NCBI GenBank assembly: GCA_001766655.1
Contig: MJCC01000005.1
Span: 711,233 to 775,232, forward strand
Source of the DNA: Phytomonas francai
Lineage: Eukaryota; Euglenozoa; Kinetoplastea; Trypanosomatida; Trypanosomatidae
Reading direction: 5' to 3'
DNA: 64,000 bases
Position 1 is the first letter of the stretch, and each line of letters opens with the position of its first letter. The notes under the pieces were generated by a model, which saw only the letters and a list, made by a program, of their open reading frames with translations, ran no database searches and was not told the origin of the DNA. Made by a program: the position numbers and the translations under genes. This document shows, piece by piece, positions 1-8,915 of this stretch.

Positions 1-1120
1 CCTTTGCCTGAGATTCCCTCAAAGCTTCCAATTTGTACTGCAGACATGCCATTCGCTCAGCAGAGGTCGGTCGAGTAAGGTACACTTGATTGAAGGCTAA
101 TCGGTGATGTAGTGGTCTCACCTCAAGCGATGGATCCTGTGATGTACTCCATACCACAACAGGTGTCTGGCTTGCATTCAGTTCATCAAGAGAAGCGCTC
201 AACTCATAGCTAAGAATATCCGTCAGAGAGTTGCCAGAGGATTGAAATAGCAAGTCAAAGTTGTGCAGACAAAGAAGCAGCAATGGTTTCAAAGAGCATC
301 TTACATCGTATAGCGGTGGCCGTAGGGCCGCCCGCACGATTTGGATTCCCTCTTCTTCATCTCGGGTAAGCACCTCCGCTAGGTCGAGTGAGCGGCGCTC
401 CACCAGGTAGTGCACGGACCTCTGGACCTCTCCGACCTCAAGGGATACCTCGATGAGATGGGGAAGCCGATGCGCAAAGTATGCAAGAAGCGCGCGTTTA
501 CCGCATCCCGGCTCCCCGGTAACGAGGAGGGAATAGTGATCCGAGGGAGCCTCAGCGGATGAGGGCTCACCTTCACTGTCGTGATAGCACTGCGCGGCGA
601 GCCGCTGAAGGTATCCATAACAGCCTTCCCAGAACTGGCTCCAATGCTTTTCGTAGAATATTCTCCAGAGCGTTGTGTCCACCAAGGGCTCGGCTGCACG
701 CGAAATCGAGCGGTCCCAGTCTAAAATCGGCAAGGGGCATATCCGTATTTTGCCCTCCTGCGCCAACTTCCATGGGGAAAATGTTCTCCAGTCTACCACA
801 TGGCGGATGCGGGGATGCACTTTTAGCGCGACCTCTCTGTCGGTGAAGGGGTTGTGTACCATCACAGCCTCAGCCTCTTCCGCATTCGCCGCGGTGTGCG
901 CCCAATGCGCCGTTAAAAATATACTTTGCCCTAACCGAGAGAGGGCGTAGCTCGGCGACGGATTCATCTCCGCCGCATCGTGAGGAAGGGGGGCGGGGCC
1001 GTTGGTCGCGGCGGAGAAAAAGTTTCGGTGGCTGTCGAGGGGAATTTGACTAATCTGTCCAAATGCGGGCCACCACGTCACCGTCGCTACTAGCGTAAGC
1101 GAATCGGTGTAGCCGTTCAT
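1..1120 (-). CDS. AAA+ ATPase, possibly peroxin PEX1/PEX6 type (partial, C-terminus off window)
   Basis: The frame is open from an ATG at 1120 to the window edge (373 residues), so only the N-terminal part is present. A long N-terminal region with no motif I recognise (about 1-195) is followed by a Walker A motif, GEPGCGKRA, at residues 202-210. About 90 residues later a hydrophobic strand, LLLLCLHNFD, stands where Walker B should be but lacks the usual Asp-Glu pair. A degenerate first ATPase domain after a long N-domain is known for the peroxisomal exporters PEX1/PEX6, and kinetoplastids need these for glycosomes. That identification is an inference; other type II AAA proteins fit too. AAA+ is fairly sure, PEX1/6 tentative. 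It is the most downstream gene of the visible transcription unit. Confidence 0.65.
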   Translation of the reverse strand, partial: MNGYTDSLTLVATVTWWPAFGQISQIPLDSHRNFFSAATNGPAPLPHDAAEMNPSPSYALSRLGQSIFLTAHWAHTAANAEEAEAVMVHNPFTDREVALKVHPRIRHVVDWRTFSPWKLAQEGKIRICPLPILDWDRSISRAAEPLVDTTLWRIFYEKHWSQFWEGCYGYLQRLAAQCYHDSEGEPSSAEAPSDHYSLLVTGEPGCGKRALLAYFAHRLPHLIEVSLEVGEVQRSVHYLVERRSLDLAEVLTRDEEEGIQIVRAALRPPLYDVRCSLKPLLLLCLHNFDLLFQSSGNSLTDILSYELSASLDELNASQTPVVVWSTSQDPSLEVRPLHHRLAFNQVYLTRPTSAERMACLQYKLEALRESQAK

Positions 1121-1229
1121 AATCTTTGCACCCTTACTTCCGAACCGCACTTTGCGGTTCAAAGTTATGGACTTTGTTTTTAAGCTAAGATAAGAATCTG
1201 TCTTTGCATATGGCATTATCATCCATTGA

Positions 1230-1267
<38 letters not shown>

Positions 1268-1586
1268 GGAAGGAAAAGAATATTATGTAAAGAAATATAA
1301 AACAAAAGCACCACTAAGAAACATGAACTTCTCCTGATATAGGTATACAGGTTTTTTTTTTAGATAATGAAAAGGAGCGATCTGGAGTTGTGTGGATTGC
1401 TTCAAGTACAATCAGGATTGTAGTGCACTCGAACAAAATAAATAAATAAAGATAGAAAGAAATAAAGACAATGAGATAACAGAATGCAACAAGCACATAA
1501 AACTCAGTCTTCGTCAGTTATCGCATCTATATTCATAATATACAACTCTGCGGGCGAGAATGAGGAAGCTGGATGAATAGCCATTA
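1121..1586. other. intergenic, AT-rich with (TA)n
   Basis: Spacer between the TBC gene stop and the AAA+ gene start. It holds a TA dinucleotide run at about 1236-1263 and purine-rich plus-strand sequence, which is pyrimidine-rich on the transcribed strand and fits trans-splicing and polyadenylation signals. I see no gene. Confidence 0.6.
1236..1263. repeat. (TA)n microsatellite
   Basis: Uninterrupted alternating TA tract of about 28 bases in an intergenic spacer, read directly from the sequence. Confidence 0.95.
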
Positions 1587-3122
1587 TCACAGAGGCTCTG
1601 CGAGCTCGATGGATCTGGATCTACAAAGTATGGCCGTCACCATAAACACCGCGGCCCCTGCTAGGAGCATAACCTGGATGAGACTTCGGTTTGCCACTGG
1701 GTTGCGCCACTCACGTGGAAGCAGATACCACAGCAGCCTCAAGGCCGCATTCCGGGTGCGCTGATTGGACAAAAATCCTAACTTGCAGACCTTGCCGTTG
1801 ATAAAGTTGCCCTGTTCACGGTACACCACATTCAAATAATTTTCCCTCAGCTGCGCCGCCTGTTGAACGAGCTTGTTGAGTTCAGCCATACTCATCGAAT
1901 CAAGAACATCAGAAGGCATTCGAACCATTTGTGAATAGATTTTCGCCATCACGGTTATGTCATCTGCCTCGTCATATCCACTGGCGATCATCTCGGCAGG
2001 TGCCTCGGCGATCCACTTGAGTATGCGCTCCCGCTGGCTAAGAACAAACATGGAGGTGAATAAAATCACCGCCATACCGTCCGAATCGGTAATAAAGTAA
2101 TCAAACAACCGCGCGAGAATTTTCAAATCACTCAACGAGTGCGCGTACCACGTGATCACCCACGAAACGGCGTAATGGGATTCCGGCCCTACCCCACACC
2201 TTTCCAATGCCATCGCCAGCGATGGATCCTTTTCCGCAATCACGGCGTGCATTGCGTAAAGAAGCGCCTGGGAATGGAGCAATTTTTTTTCGCTAAAGGC
2301 GCGCCATCGGGTTCGCAGCACGCCCTGACAAATCGATACGATTTCCTCAAAGGAGAGGTGCGGTGAGAGAACGTACATGACGAAGCCTATAAGTTCATGC
2401 AAACCCTGATAGTAATGTCGTTCAGGGTTATTTGAAAGGACCCTCAGTATCGTTTTCTTTAGTTTACTTCGCATTTGATTACGCTGTTCCTCTTGCGGGT
2501 AAAATAGCCATAATGAGCGTTGGATGTCTGCCTCCACAACTCGGATTTGGCAGTTTGATGGCAAGCAGAAAAAAGGTGAACTGGCAGTGTCTTCATTCAC
2601 AGAAAGAAGAGATGAGGGACCGCTGCTAACCATCTTAGGCGATTTAACGATCTGCGAGGTCGAGCGCGGCCGCGAGGTGGCGTACCTGCAATCTCGTAGA
2701 GGTACCGACGCTGGCGGCATCGAGGCAGACCGCCCTGGTGGTCGCACGGACGTACCCTTACAACTCGATCCCGATCCCGCCGAACGCTCATTCGGCGTAT
2801 GGCTCTGGCAGGACGAACCACGAAGACGTGCGGGGTCGCCAGGGCCACCGCCGGCGCCTCTATTCTTCGGGCTTCTATTTAAAATGAGGGTATCGGCCAA
2901 AAAGGGAACGGGGGGGGCCGCGCCGAGCCCGAGTACCATATCCCTCCACACGATGGCGCGCAGCCTATCAAACACGACGCCCTCCGTCCGACATCGCCTG
3001 CGGCAGATCGCAACGTACGCGTCTGCCGGACAATCACACCGAAGGTCGAGAAAGGAACGGACGGCGGCGGCCTCTTCCACGTTTGATAGCAGCTCTTCTT
3101 CGTCGGGGGTATTTACAGTCAT
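1587..3122 (-). CDS. TBC-domain Rab GTPase-activating protein, TBC1D20/Gyp8-like, tail-anchored
   Basis: A 511-residue protein that should speed GTP hydrolysis by a Rab. The TBC signature is intact: an early RLRAIVWRDM block (about 53-62), the arginine-finger motif VVEADIQR with Arg202, and the glutamine-finger motif YYQG with Gln239. A hydrophobic segment near residues 482-502 at the C-terminus looks like a tail anchor, which fits the TBC1D20/Gyp8 subgroup that acts on Rab1/Ypt1 at the ER-Golgi. About 105 residues rich in Ser, Pro and Arg are inserted between the VW block and the arginine finger. The open frame extends to 3146 but begins there with GTG; the first ATG is at 3122. The Rab target is inferred from family only. 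Confidence 0.85.
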   Translation of the reverse strand: MTVNTPDEEELLSNVEEAAAVRSFLDLRCDCPADAYVAICRRRCRTEGVVFDRLRAIVWRDMVLGLGAAPPVPFLADTLILNRSPKNRGAGGGPGDPARLRGSSCQSHTPNERSAGSGSSCKGTSVRPPGRSASMPPASVPLRDCRYATSRPRSTSQIVKSPKMVSSGPSSLLSVNEDTASSPFFCLPSNCQIRVVEADIQRSLWLFYPQEEQRNQMRSKLKKTILRVLSNNPERHYYQGLHELIGFVMYVLSPHLSFEEIVSICQGVLRTRWRAFSEKKLLHSQALLYAMHAVIAEKDPSLAMALERCGVGPESHYAVSWVITWYAHSLSDLKILARLFDYFITDSDGMAVILFTSMFVLSQRERILKWIAEAPAEMIASGYDEADDITVMAKIYSQMVRMPSDVLDSMSMAELNKLVQQAAQLRENYLNVVYREQGNFINGKVCKLGFLSNQRTRNAALRLLWYLLPREWRNPVANRSLIQVMLLAGAAVFMVTAILCRSRSIELAEPL

Positions 3123-3910
3123 GGATACCACCGTATAGGGGTACACGTAAGGAGGGGGGTCCTTGCAGAGATCACAGTAAGAACCGCCGCCTTTTGAAAT
3201 CGATCACAACAAAAAAAAGAGTGAGGGTAATACAGTGTATCCTTGCCTCGGTATCACGTAGGGAAGACCTCAAAGTACCGTTGTTGTTTGTTCCTGTGAA
3301 GCACTATTCCTGAATGGAGTAAGCAGAAAAGAAAAAGGGAGTAAACCAGGGACAATAGGACGCTTAGAGAATGTATTTATCTGTTTGCATTCACTTGTGG
3401 GACCTTAGTTGATTTGGTGGCCTCAAAATGATTAGAAGTTAACGTTGAGTATTCCTGAATAAGTATCCGAACGGGACTAAATGACTATTAGTCTTAATTT
3501 ATATTTTTATGTTGAAGCCCATTAATCTGACACAAGATAGAGATGCAAATTCCCGAGTAAAACATAAATATTCCATTTCTGTTTTCGGGTTTACGAAAAT
3601 AAATTTCCTTCCGGTTGGAAAAAATGAGCGAAGTTTGTAAAGCAACAAAAGCCCTCCATCTGTGCAGAAATAATAAGTGAAACCAAAAAAATATGAGGAT
3701 TTACATTTTCCCGTCAACATGGCTGGCTATTTCATTTCTCCTTAAAACAAACGCGCACCTCCACACAAAAAGACATATATAGATAGGGGAAAAAAAACGA
3801 GAAGGCATGAACCCTTAGATCGAATAAACATAAAAGAAGGAGGGGGTTTGGAAAAAAAAATGAGCAGGAAAATATACTCAGAGAACTCTCTTCCAGTCAC
3901 GTGTAAGCGC
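3123..3910. other. intergenic spacer
   Basis: AT-rich, with short open frames that lack coding character. It should contain the 3' UTR of SGT1 and the splice acceptor for the TBC gene. I see no gene or RNA here. Confidence 0.5.
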
Positions 3911-4555
3911 TCAGTCGGAGATTGACTTTGCCTCCATCCAAGAGGCTGGATTCGGCTCCACTTTTTTCTTGCCCACCTCTTCCCAATTTGTCGACAGCAC
4001 CGTCCCACCGCTTTCAGTGAAGGACTTAATCATGGCCCACCGCTGCTCATCCGTGCCGTCCCCGTATATTTTTTTGAAGAAATCGTTCAGCGCAGCCTCG
4101 CCCTCAGGTTTCTCCTCCTCAAGGTCAAGTTTAATCTTGCTCCAGTCCTTGAGGCAGCTGTTAGAAACGGCAGGTTTCCCAGAAGGGTCCGATTTCGCGG
4201 CCTCTGGGCCCGCGCCAGCGGGCAGGGGCTCAGTGAAGGCTTGGGTGGCGCATGTTCCAGCCTCCAGTGTGTTCCAGAAGCGGGAATCTTTTTTGTGAAA
4301 CGACACTTCGACTTTCATAGGTCGCACATTCACCGTTTCCTGCCCATCGGACAGGACTCCGTAGAGAGGGTCGACGGAATAGCGGTATTCACCGTCAGCC
4401 CCATCCAATTTAATGCGAATGTCAAGGGAATGGTCTGTGTGCGCTACGCTGACATCGCTCTCCGACCGATTTTTGATGTAGAAAACTAGGTTGACAGCTT
4501 CCGCGGATTGAAACCATTCCATTCGCACCCCCTGGTCATTGGATCTGTTCGTCAT
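3911..4555 (-). CDS. SGT1: SGT1-like HSP90 co-chaperone (CS + SGS domains)
   Basis: A 214-residue protein with an N-terminal CS domain (about 9-95; EWFQSAEAVNLVFYIKN near the start) and a C-terminal SGS domain (about 150-214). The SGS core reads FFKKIYGDGTDEQRWAMIKS, followed by GGTVLSTNWEEV, which is diagnostic. SGT1 bridges HSP90 and client complexes such as SCF ubiquitin ligases and kinetochore proteins. The TPR domain that precedes CS in yeast, plant and human SGT1 is absent; the ATG at 4555 is followed directly by the CS domain. A CHORD protein, the classical SGT1 partner type, is encoded at 31814-32704 in the same unit. Confidence 0.92.
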   Translation of the reverse strand: MTNRSNDQGVRMEWFQSAEAVNLVFYIKNRSESDVSVAHTDHSLDIRIKLDGADGEYRYSVDPLYGVLSDGQETVNVRPMKVEVSFHKKDSRFWNTLEAGTCATQAFTEPLPAGAGPEAAKSDPSGKPAVSNSCLKDWSKIKLDLEEEKPEGEAALNDFFKKIYGDGTDEQRWAMIKSFTESGGTVLSTNWEEVGKKKVEPNPASWMEAKSISD

Positions 4556-4813
4556 TTCCTTTTAATTCGTATGGATAGATGATATAGTTTTACGTAGTAG
4601 TTGTTTTATGTACACTCTGTCCTTGAAATAGCTTTTCAAACACAAACACGGATCAAACGTAAATTAAGATTTATTCATGCTGGAATGCGGATTTCATTCA
4701 ACGTAAAGCAAGTTTTTAACGAAAATACGACACCTTGCAGTGTTTTTTTTTTGGGATTAAATAATTAAAAGAAAAAGAAAACAGTCATGATAGGTAAAAA
4801 CAAGTGCAGATCC

Positions 4814-5335
4814 TCAGTTCTTCGCGAACTTCTTGCCCAACTTATCCGCGGCCGTCTTGCTGACCACCTCGAGCACGTTATAGCGGACGGTCTTGCTGAG
4901 CGGGCGGCAGTGCCCGACGATGACTTCGTCCCCAGGCTTCGGCTCGAAGGCCGGGCTGCAGTGCACGGCGAGGGACTTATGCCGCTTTTGATAGCGCTGG
5001 TACTTCTTAATGAAGTGGAGGTAATTCCGTCGGATGATGATCGTGCGCTTCATTTTGGTGGAGTGGACCACGCCGCGCAGGATGCGCCCGCGGATCACCA
5101 CGTTCCCGGTGAACGGGCACTTGCGGTCGATGTACTTGCCGTTCTTCGCCAGCTTCGGGGTCTTGAAGCCGAGGCCGACCTTCTTGGAGTAGCGGATGTG
5201 GCCGGACTGGTTCACGTGCTTCTTGTTGGGCCTGTGAATGTTCTCGTTCACGGCGGTCTGGCGCTGGTAGGCCTTCTCATGCTGGATGGTGGCATCCACG
5301 GCATGGGTGCGGAAGTACTCGGTCGGAGCGGACAT
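4814..5335 (-). CDS. RPS11: 40S ribosomal protein S11 (uS17)
   Basis: A 173-residue small-subunit ribosomal protein. The uS17 core is clear: the CPFTGNVVIRGRILRGVV block, KMKRTIIIRRNYLHFIKKYQ, and PKPGDEVIVGHCRPLSKT, which is the family signature. The N-terminal extension of about 60 residues is typical of eukaryotic S11. The open frame runs on to 5476, but the upstream part translates a TA repeat. The ATG at 5335 is preceded by a pyrimidine tract and CAG at 5356-5357, giving a spliced leader UTR of only 20 bases, which fixes the start. Confidence 0.97.
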   Translation of the reverse strand: MSAPTEYFRTHAVDATIQHEKAYQRQTAVNENIHRPNKKHVNQSGHIRYSKKVGLGFKTPKLAKNGKYIDRKCPFTGNVVIRGRILRGVVHSTKMKRTIIIRRNYLHFIKKYQRYQKRHKSLAVHCSPAFEPKPGDEVIVGHCRPLSKTVRYNVLEVVSKTAADKLGKKFAKN

Positions 5336-5355
5336 GGGTGTCGTTGTGTTTACCA

Positions 5356-5357
5356 CT
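5356..5357 (-). promoter_or_regulatory. probable spliced-leader acceptor for uS17
   Basis: On the minus strand a pyrimidine tract of about 30 bases ending TTTTTTCCTGACAG lies 20 bases before the uS17 ATG. This is the arrangement expected of a kinetoplastid trans-splice acceptor. Confidence 0.8.
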
Positions 5358-5390
5358 GTCAGGAAAAAATGAAGAAGTCGAAGAAGAGGG

Positions 5391-5415
5391 TATATATATA
5401 TATATATATATATAT
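5391..5415. repeat. (TA)n microsatellite
   Basis: Alternating TA run of about 25 bases just upstream of the uS17 splice acceptor. Confidence 0.95.
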
Positions 5416-5980
5416 GGAACAAAACACGAAGAGAGGAGAAAAGCGAAGAAATTGAAATTAGAACGGAAGAAAGCAAAATGGATGCGATTAAATACGAACA
5501 TATTAATGAAACTCAACGGCTTTTTTTAATGAATAGTAAAAATCATCCTCTAGCAAAACGCACAATAATAAACACAAAATCGAAATAGGGTACCCATTGT
5601 AATGTTCTGTGCTCAATAAGCTTCTCTGAATAACAAGGAAATAAAGTAGGAAGATATTCGTACAAGCGTGCGTAGAAAATAAAAACTCGACTATGGAAGG
5701 AACAACTGAAACGTGAAAACCATTCAATGCTATCTAAACAGGGTGCCGTATAAACCGTGGGGTTGTGTCCCTTATGTCAGACAGCCTAGTGGCAGTGGGA
5801 AATGCGCCGTAGGCTAACCGAATAAAGGTTTTTTTTCCCCTAGTTCTATGATTGAGGGGGCAGATTGCCCCGTTACAGTGAACCAGAAGTAGCTATCTGA
5901 GGAATATCAGAAATCGCGTTCTGAAACTGACCTGGCTGGTTCATAAATGCACTGTATGTCATACCTGAGTAATTTTGGAC

Positions 5981-6985
5981 CTATGATTGGCCACCAAAGG
6001 TTTGCGGTGGTGGTATATTCCGAGCCGAGTTCGGGTTGGAATAAATATCATAATATGGCGGCAGAGGACCCATTTCTTTCGTACTTACATTCTCCGGAGT
6101 CTGAGGGTGCATATGCATGGGCGCAGGCATTACCGGATGCGGAAAGTTGTTATGTAAACCCTGTGAGTCAATTGGAAAGCCATGATTAAGCAAAAGAAAC
6201 ATCCGGGCGTGGGCCCTCTTGGCCTGTTCAATGAAGATCCGCGCCTGCTCAGTCTCGGCTTTGCGGAGGCGCAACCAGACCTTGTACTCCTCAATTTCAT
6301 CGGGGGACATAATGCCGTACTTCGGCAAGGTATTCCTCAGGTAGAGTACTAGTGTTACCAAGTACGTGAAGTACCCGACCGCAACGAGCACGTATAGACC
6401 ATTAACCGATACCCAAGGGAGATATTTCGTAGAGGTGACCCCGCAATTACTAAGATAACTTCTAAGCAGAGAGGATCGTGCTTGTGAAAAGAAAGTCGCC
6501 TGTGTCAAATACGTCAGTAAAACGAGCTCCGTCGCTGAAAAAATGTCTTTTTTGATGTCCATGTTGCGAAACTTTAGGGCGAAAAAATTGATGTCAACGC
6601 AAATCCGGTTTATAATACCAAAGATTACGGTAAATAGTCCCAGTATGAACAATGATCTCATGTCAAACGCATGGTTAGCAAAAATGATGTTGACATTTGT
6701 GGAGTTGAGCGTTAAAGATATATTATAAAATGCATTGAAATCTACATGAGTGACGAAGGTACAGGATCTCGTCTTATATTCCAAGACGGGGCTGAGGGCG
6801 AACTCGTTTTCAGAGAATATGGAATTTTTAAAAGTAAGACTCGCACCTATATGAAGATTAACAATGAAAGAGGATAGCATCAATAATTGGATGCCTGTGC
6901 ATATATGGAGAAAATTAATAATATGCTTTTCGACCTTTAGCCGACCCTTGGACGGCTTCCTCTGAAAATCGCTAACTATCTGCAT
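5981..6985 (-). CDS. four-transmembrane protein with proline/histidine-rich cytoplasmic tail
   Basis: A 334-residue membrane protein I do not recognise. Four hydrophobic segments are visible (about 23-47, 110-133, 150-168, 196-217). The first loop (48-109) carries two N-glycosylation sequons (NIS at 88, NST at 94), which suggests it is luminal or extracellular. A charged helix (227-262, rich in Glu, Arg and Ala) follows the last segment, then a tail rich in Pro, His and Met that includes PPYY near 309-312, a possible WW-domain ligand. The gene is markedly AT-rich compared with its neighbour BRX1. The ATG at 6985 follows a pyrimidine tract and AAAG at 7000-7001; the longer frame starts with TTG. 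Confidence 0.75.
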   Translation of the reverse strand: MQIVSDFQRKPSKGRLKVEKHIINFLHICTGIQLLMLSSFIVNLHIGASLTFKNSIFSENEFALSPVLEYKTRSCTFVTHVDFNAFYNISLTLNSTNVNIIFANHAFDMRSLFILGLFTVIFGIINRICVDINFFALKFRNMDIKKDIFSATELVLLTYLTQATFFSQARSSLLRSYLSNCGVTSTKYLPWVSVNGLYVLVAVGYFTYLVTLVLYLRNTLPKYGIMSPDEIEEYKVWLRLRKAETEQARIFIEQAKRAHARMFLLLNHGFPIDSQGLHNNFPHPVMPAPMHMHPQTPENVSTKEMGPLPPYYDIYSNPNSARNIPPPQTFGGQS

Positions 6986-7540
6986 GGCAACGAGTGCACC
7001 TTTAAAATAAGAGAAACCACAAATATGCAAATACTTTCTTGTTCTATATATCTATATATATTTAAAAAAAAAACAGGAACCTAAAAAAGATAGGATCGTT
7101 TCAAATAAAAAAAGAAACGCAGAGGCGTTTGAGTGTTAAGATTCTAAGTTTAGTTTCTAAGGTTCCCTAGCAAGAAGCTGAGTAAAAGGAAAACGAAAAA
7201 CGCAAGAGAAGCCATTTTGAAATCCATGCGGTGATAAAGCAGGCTGAGGTTCATTTTAGTCCAGTGCTATGAATCGTTAAAGAAGGGTCTCTTTACCTTT
7301 GCCTTGGTTTCTTAAACGCGTGACAGATAAAACACCCCATTATTAACCAAAAATTAGCTGCGTTGTTATTATCAAACTTACTCCCCACCCCACCCCGCGC
7401 CTGACTCGATCGGACTGCTCTGATAAACAAACCCGCCCGCCTCCTTTCCTTTCCTGTCTTGTCCTGTCCTTCTCTCTCATCCGTATTCCCCTCTTGTCGT
7501 TCGGTCTGCCGTAGACGGGAGGAGGCGAGGTGTACGCGCC
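6986..7540. other. intergenic spacer
   Basis: Contains the splice acceptor for the four-TM protein (7000-7001), A/T runs near 7040-7070 and a CT-rich plus-strand patch near 7440-7500. A minus-strand frame continues past the BRX1 stop in another phase but has no family features. Confidence 0.5.
7000..7001 (-). promoter_or_regulatory. probable spliced-leader acceptor for four-TM protein
   Basis: Minus strand reads GGTTTCTCTTATTTTAAAG, 14 bases before the ATG at 6985. Confidence 0.6.
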
Positions 7541-8476
7541 TCAACCTCGAAACACCACGTCGAGTGGGTCGACGGCGGGCGGCGGGTGCTGTGCGCGGTG
7601 CCGCTCCGAGCGCTCCCGCAGGCCCTCGTTCGCCTCGCGCCGCTCGAGCCGCCGGCGCTGTCGGTCGCGTCGCTGCGCCGTGGGCGGCCGCGCCGTCGCG
7701 CTCTTCCAGAGGACGCGTCCGCCGCCGCAGCCGTCGAGGATGGCCTCCGGGGCGAGGGTGAATCGGGGCCCGATCTCGAGCAGCGACGGCGGCTCCGTCG
7801 GGACGATTTGGTAGTGCCGGACCCAGATGTGACGGTCGAGCCAGAAAAAGGCGATAATGCGGTCGACAAAGGGCTTCGAGAGGGGGTGGTAGCGGGGGGT
7901 GTTGAAGGCCATGTGCAGCAGCGCCTTCGCGACCCGGAGCGCGGGCTCGGTCTCGAAGGCGTGGTCGAAGTGCAGGAGGGCGCGGCTGAACTTGAGACAG
8001 TTCCCCGCCATCCGAATCCCATCCGCGGTGTGGGCGTTGGTGAGCTGGAAACGGAGGCTCGGCCCCCGCGGCGCCTGCGCGAGCCACAGGTAGCGGATGT
8101 CCCCGCGGTGCGGCTCGAGGAAGAGCACGCCATTGCACTGGTGCAGCCCGCTAAGCTCGACGAGGGTGTCGCCGAGGGCGTGCGTGCGGCCGATCTTCGC
8201 GTGCGCGCGGGCGTGCGGCATGAGGCCGCGGAGGTCCAGCAGGAGGTGGCGGTCCTTGCTCGACATGCCCCGCCCGCCCAGGACGAGGCATTTCTGGCGG
8301 TTCGTCATGCGCTTCTCGGTCGCCGCGCGGCGGGGGGCGAAGGTCCCGAGCATGCTCTCCGCATGCCCCGCCTGGTCGTCGTCGTCGTCGTCGTCCTCAG
8401 GGGGGGGACGGATCGCGCGAGACTCGTCCTCGACCGCGGCCGGCGAAGCCGCGGAGCGCGTGCGCTTCCTCGACAT
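7541..8476 (-). CDS. BRX1: Brix-domain ribosome biogenesis protein BRX1
   Basis: A 311-residue nucleolar protein for 60S subunit assembly. After an acidic N-terminal run of Asp residues, the Brix domain opens with RQKCLVLGGRGMSSKDRHL and LLDLRGLMPHARAHAKI, then CNGVLFLEPHRGDIRYLWLA, GPSLRFQLTNAHT and a late FFWLDRHIWVRHYQI, in the order seen in BRX1. The C-terminus is basic and Arg-rich. The gene is strikingly GC-rich, so long antisense frames exist but have no meaning. The start is the ATG at 8476 (MSRKR); the longer frame begins with TTG. Confidence 0.9.
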   Translation of the reverse strand: MSRKRTRSAASPAAVEDESRAIRPPPEDDDDDDDQAGHAESMLGTFAPRRAATEKRMTNRQKCLVLGGRGMSSKDRHLLLDLRGLMPHARAHAKIGRTHALGDTLVELSGLHQCNGVLFLEPHRGDIRYLWLAQAPRGPSLRFQLTNAHTADGIRMAGNCLKFSRALLHFDHAFETEPALRVAKALLHMAFNTPRYHPLSKPFVDRIIAFFWLDRHIWVRHYQIVPTEPPSLLEIGPRFTLAPEAILDGCGGGRVLWKSATARPPTAQRRDRQRRRLERREANEGLRERSERHRAQHPPPAVDPLDVVFRG

Positions 8477-8915
8477 CGAAGACAATACCCTTTGTTGTGG
8501 ATTCGCCCTGGTCGTGGTGTCCCTTCTCCGGAAAATGAGCAAACGCGTGTCTCGCGAGGTTGAACCCGCTAAAGAAGAAGCAAACGAGATAAGTTAGCCT
8601 ATATGCTCTACCTGTTGTGGTGATGGGTGTTTTCGGAAAACGAAGAAGATGAGATAAGGGACAGAATAAAAAATAAATAATACAATCGATTTCAAAACTT
8701 GGAACAGTAAAGATCGGGCCAACTAAGAAACAGGATAAACTTCAAAAAAGTCCGGATGGGTTTATCCTGTGGTTTGCTTGATTGTCTACGCTGAAAGAGC
8801 AGTTGTGTGCGGCATTAGAACACCTCACTCGTGTCTAGATGTTAGATTAGAAAGCTTTTCCCTCTTCTTTAGCCCTCTGGTGTCGACAAATAAAACAAAA
8901 CCGCAAACTCTCTAA
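8477..8915. other. intergenic spacer
   Basis: AT-rich spacer between BRX1 and the separase stop; no gene seen. Confidence 0.5.

Larger units (their letters stand above)
5336..5980. other. intergenic spacer with (TA)n
   Basis: Contains the uS17 splice acceptor (5356-5357), a TA run at 5391-5415 and otherwise AT-rich sequence without a coding frame. Confidence 0.6.

Noticed and set aside
1236..1263. TA runs as promoters
   Set aside because: Kinetoplastid protein genes lack gene-by-gene promoters; these are simple repeats scattered in spacers.
4814..5476. Longer uS17 frame
   Set aside because: The extra N-terminus translates a TA repeat and lies upstream of the splice acceptor.
7586..8563. 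325-codon plus-strand open frame
   Set aside because: Exactly opposite BRX1, whose Brix motifs are clear; no motif in the antisense product.
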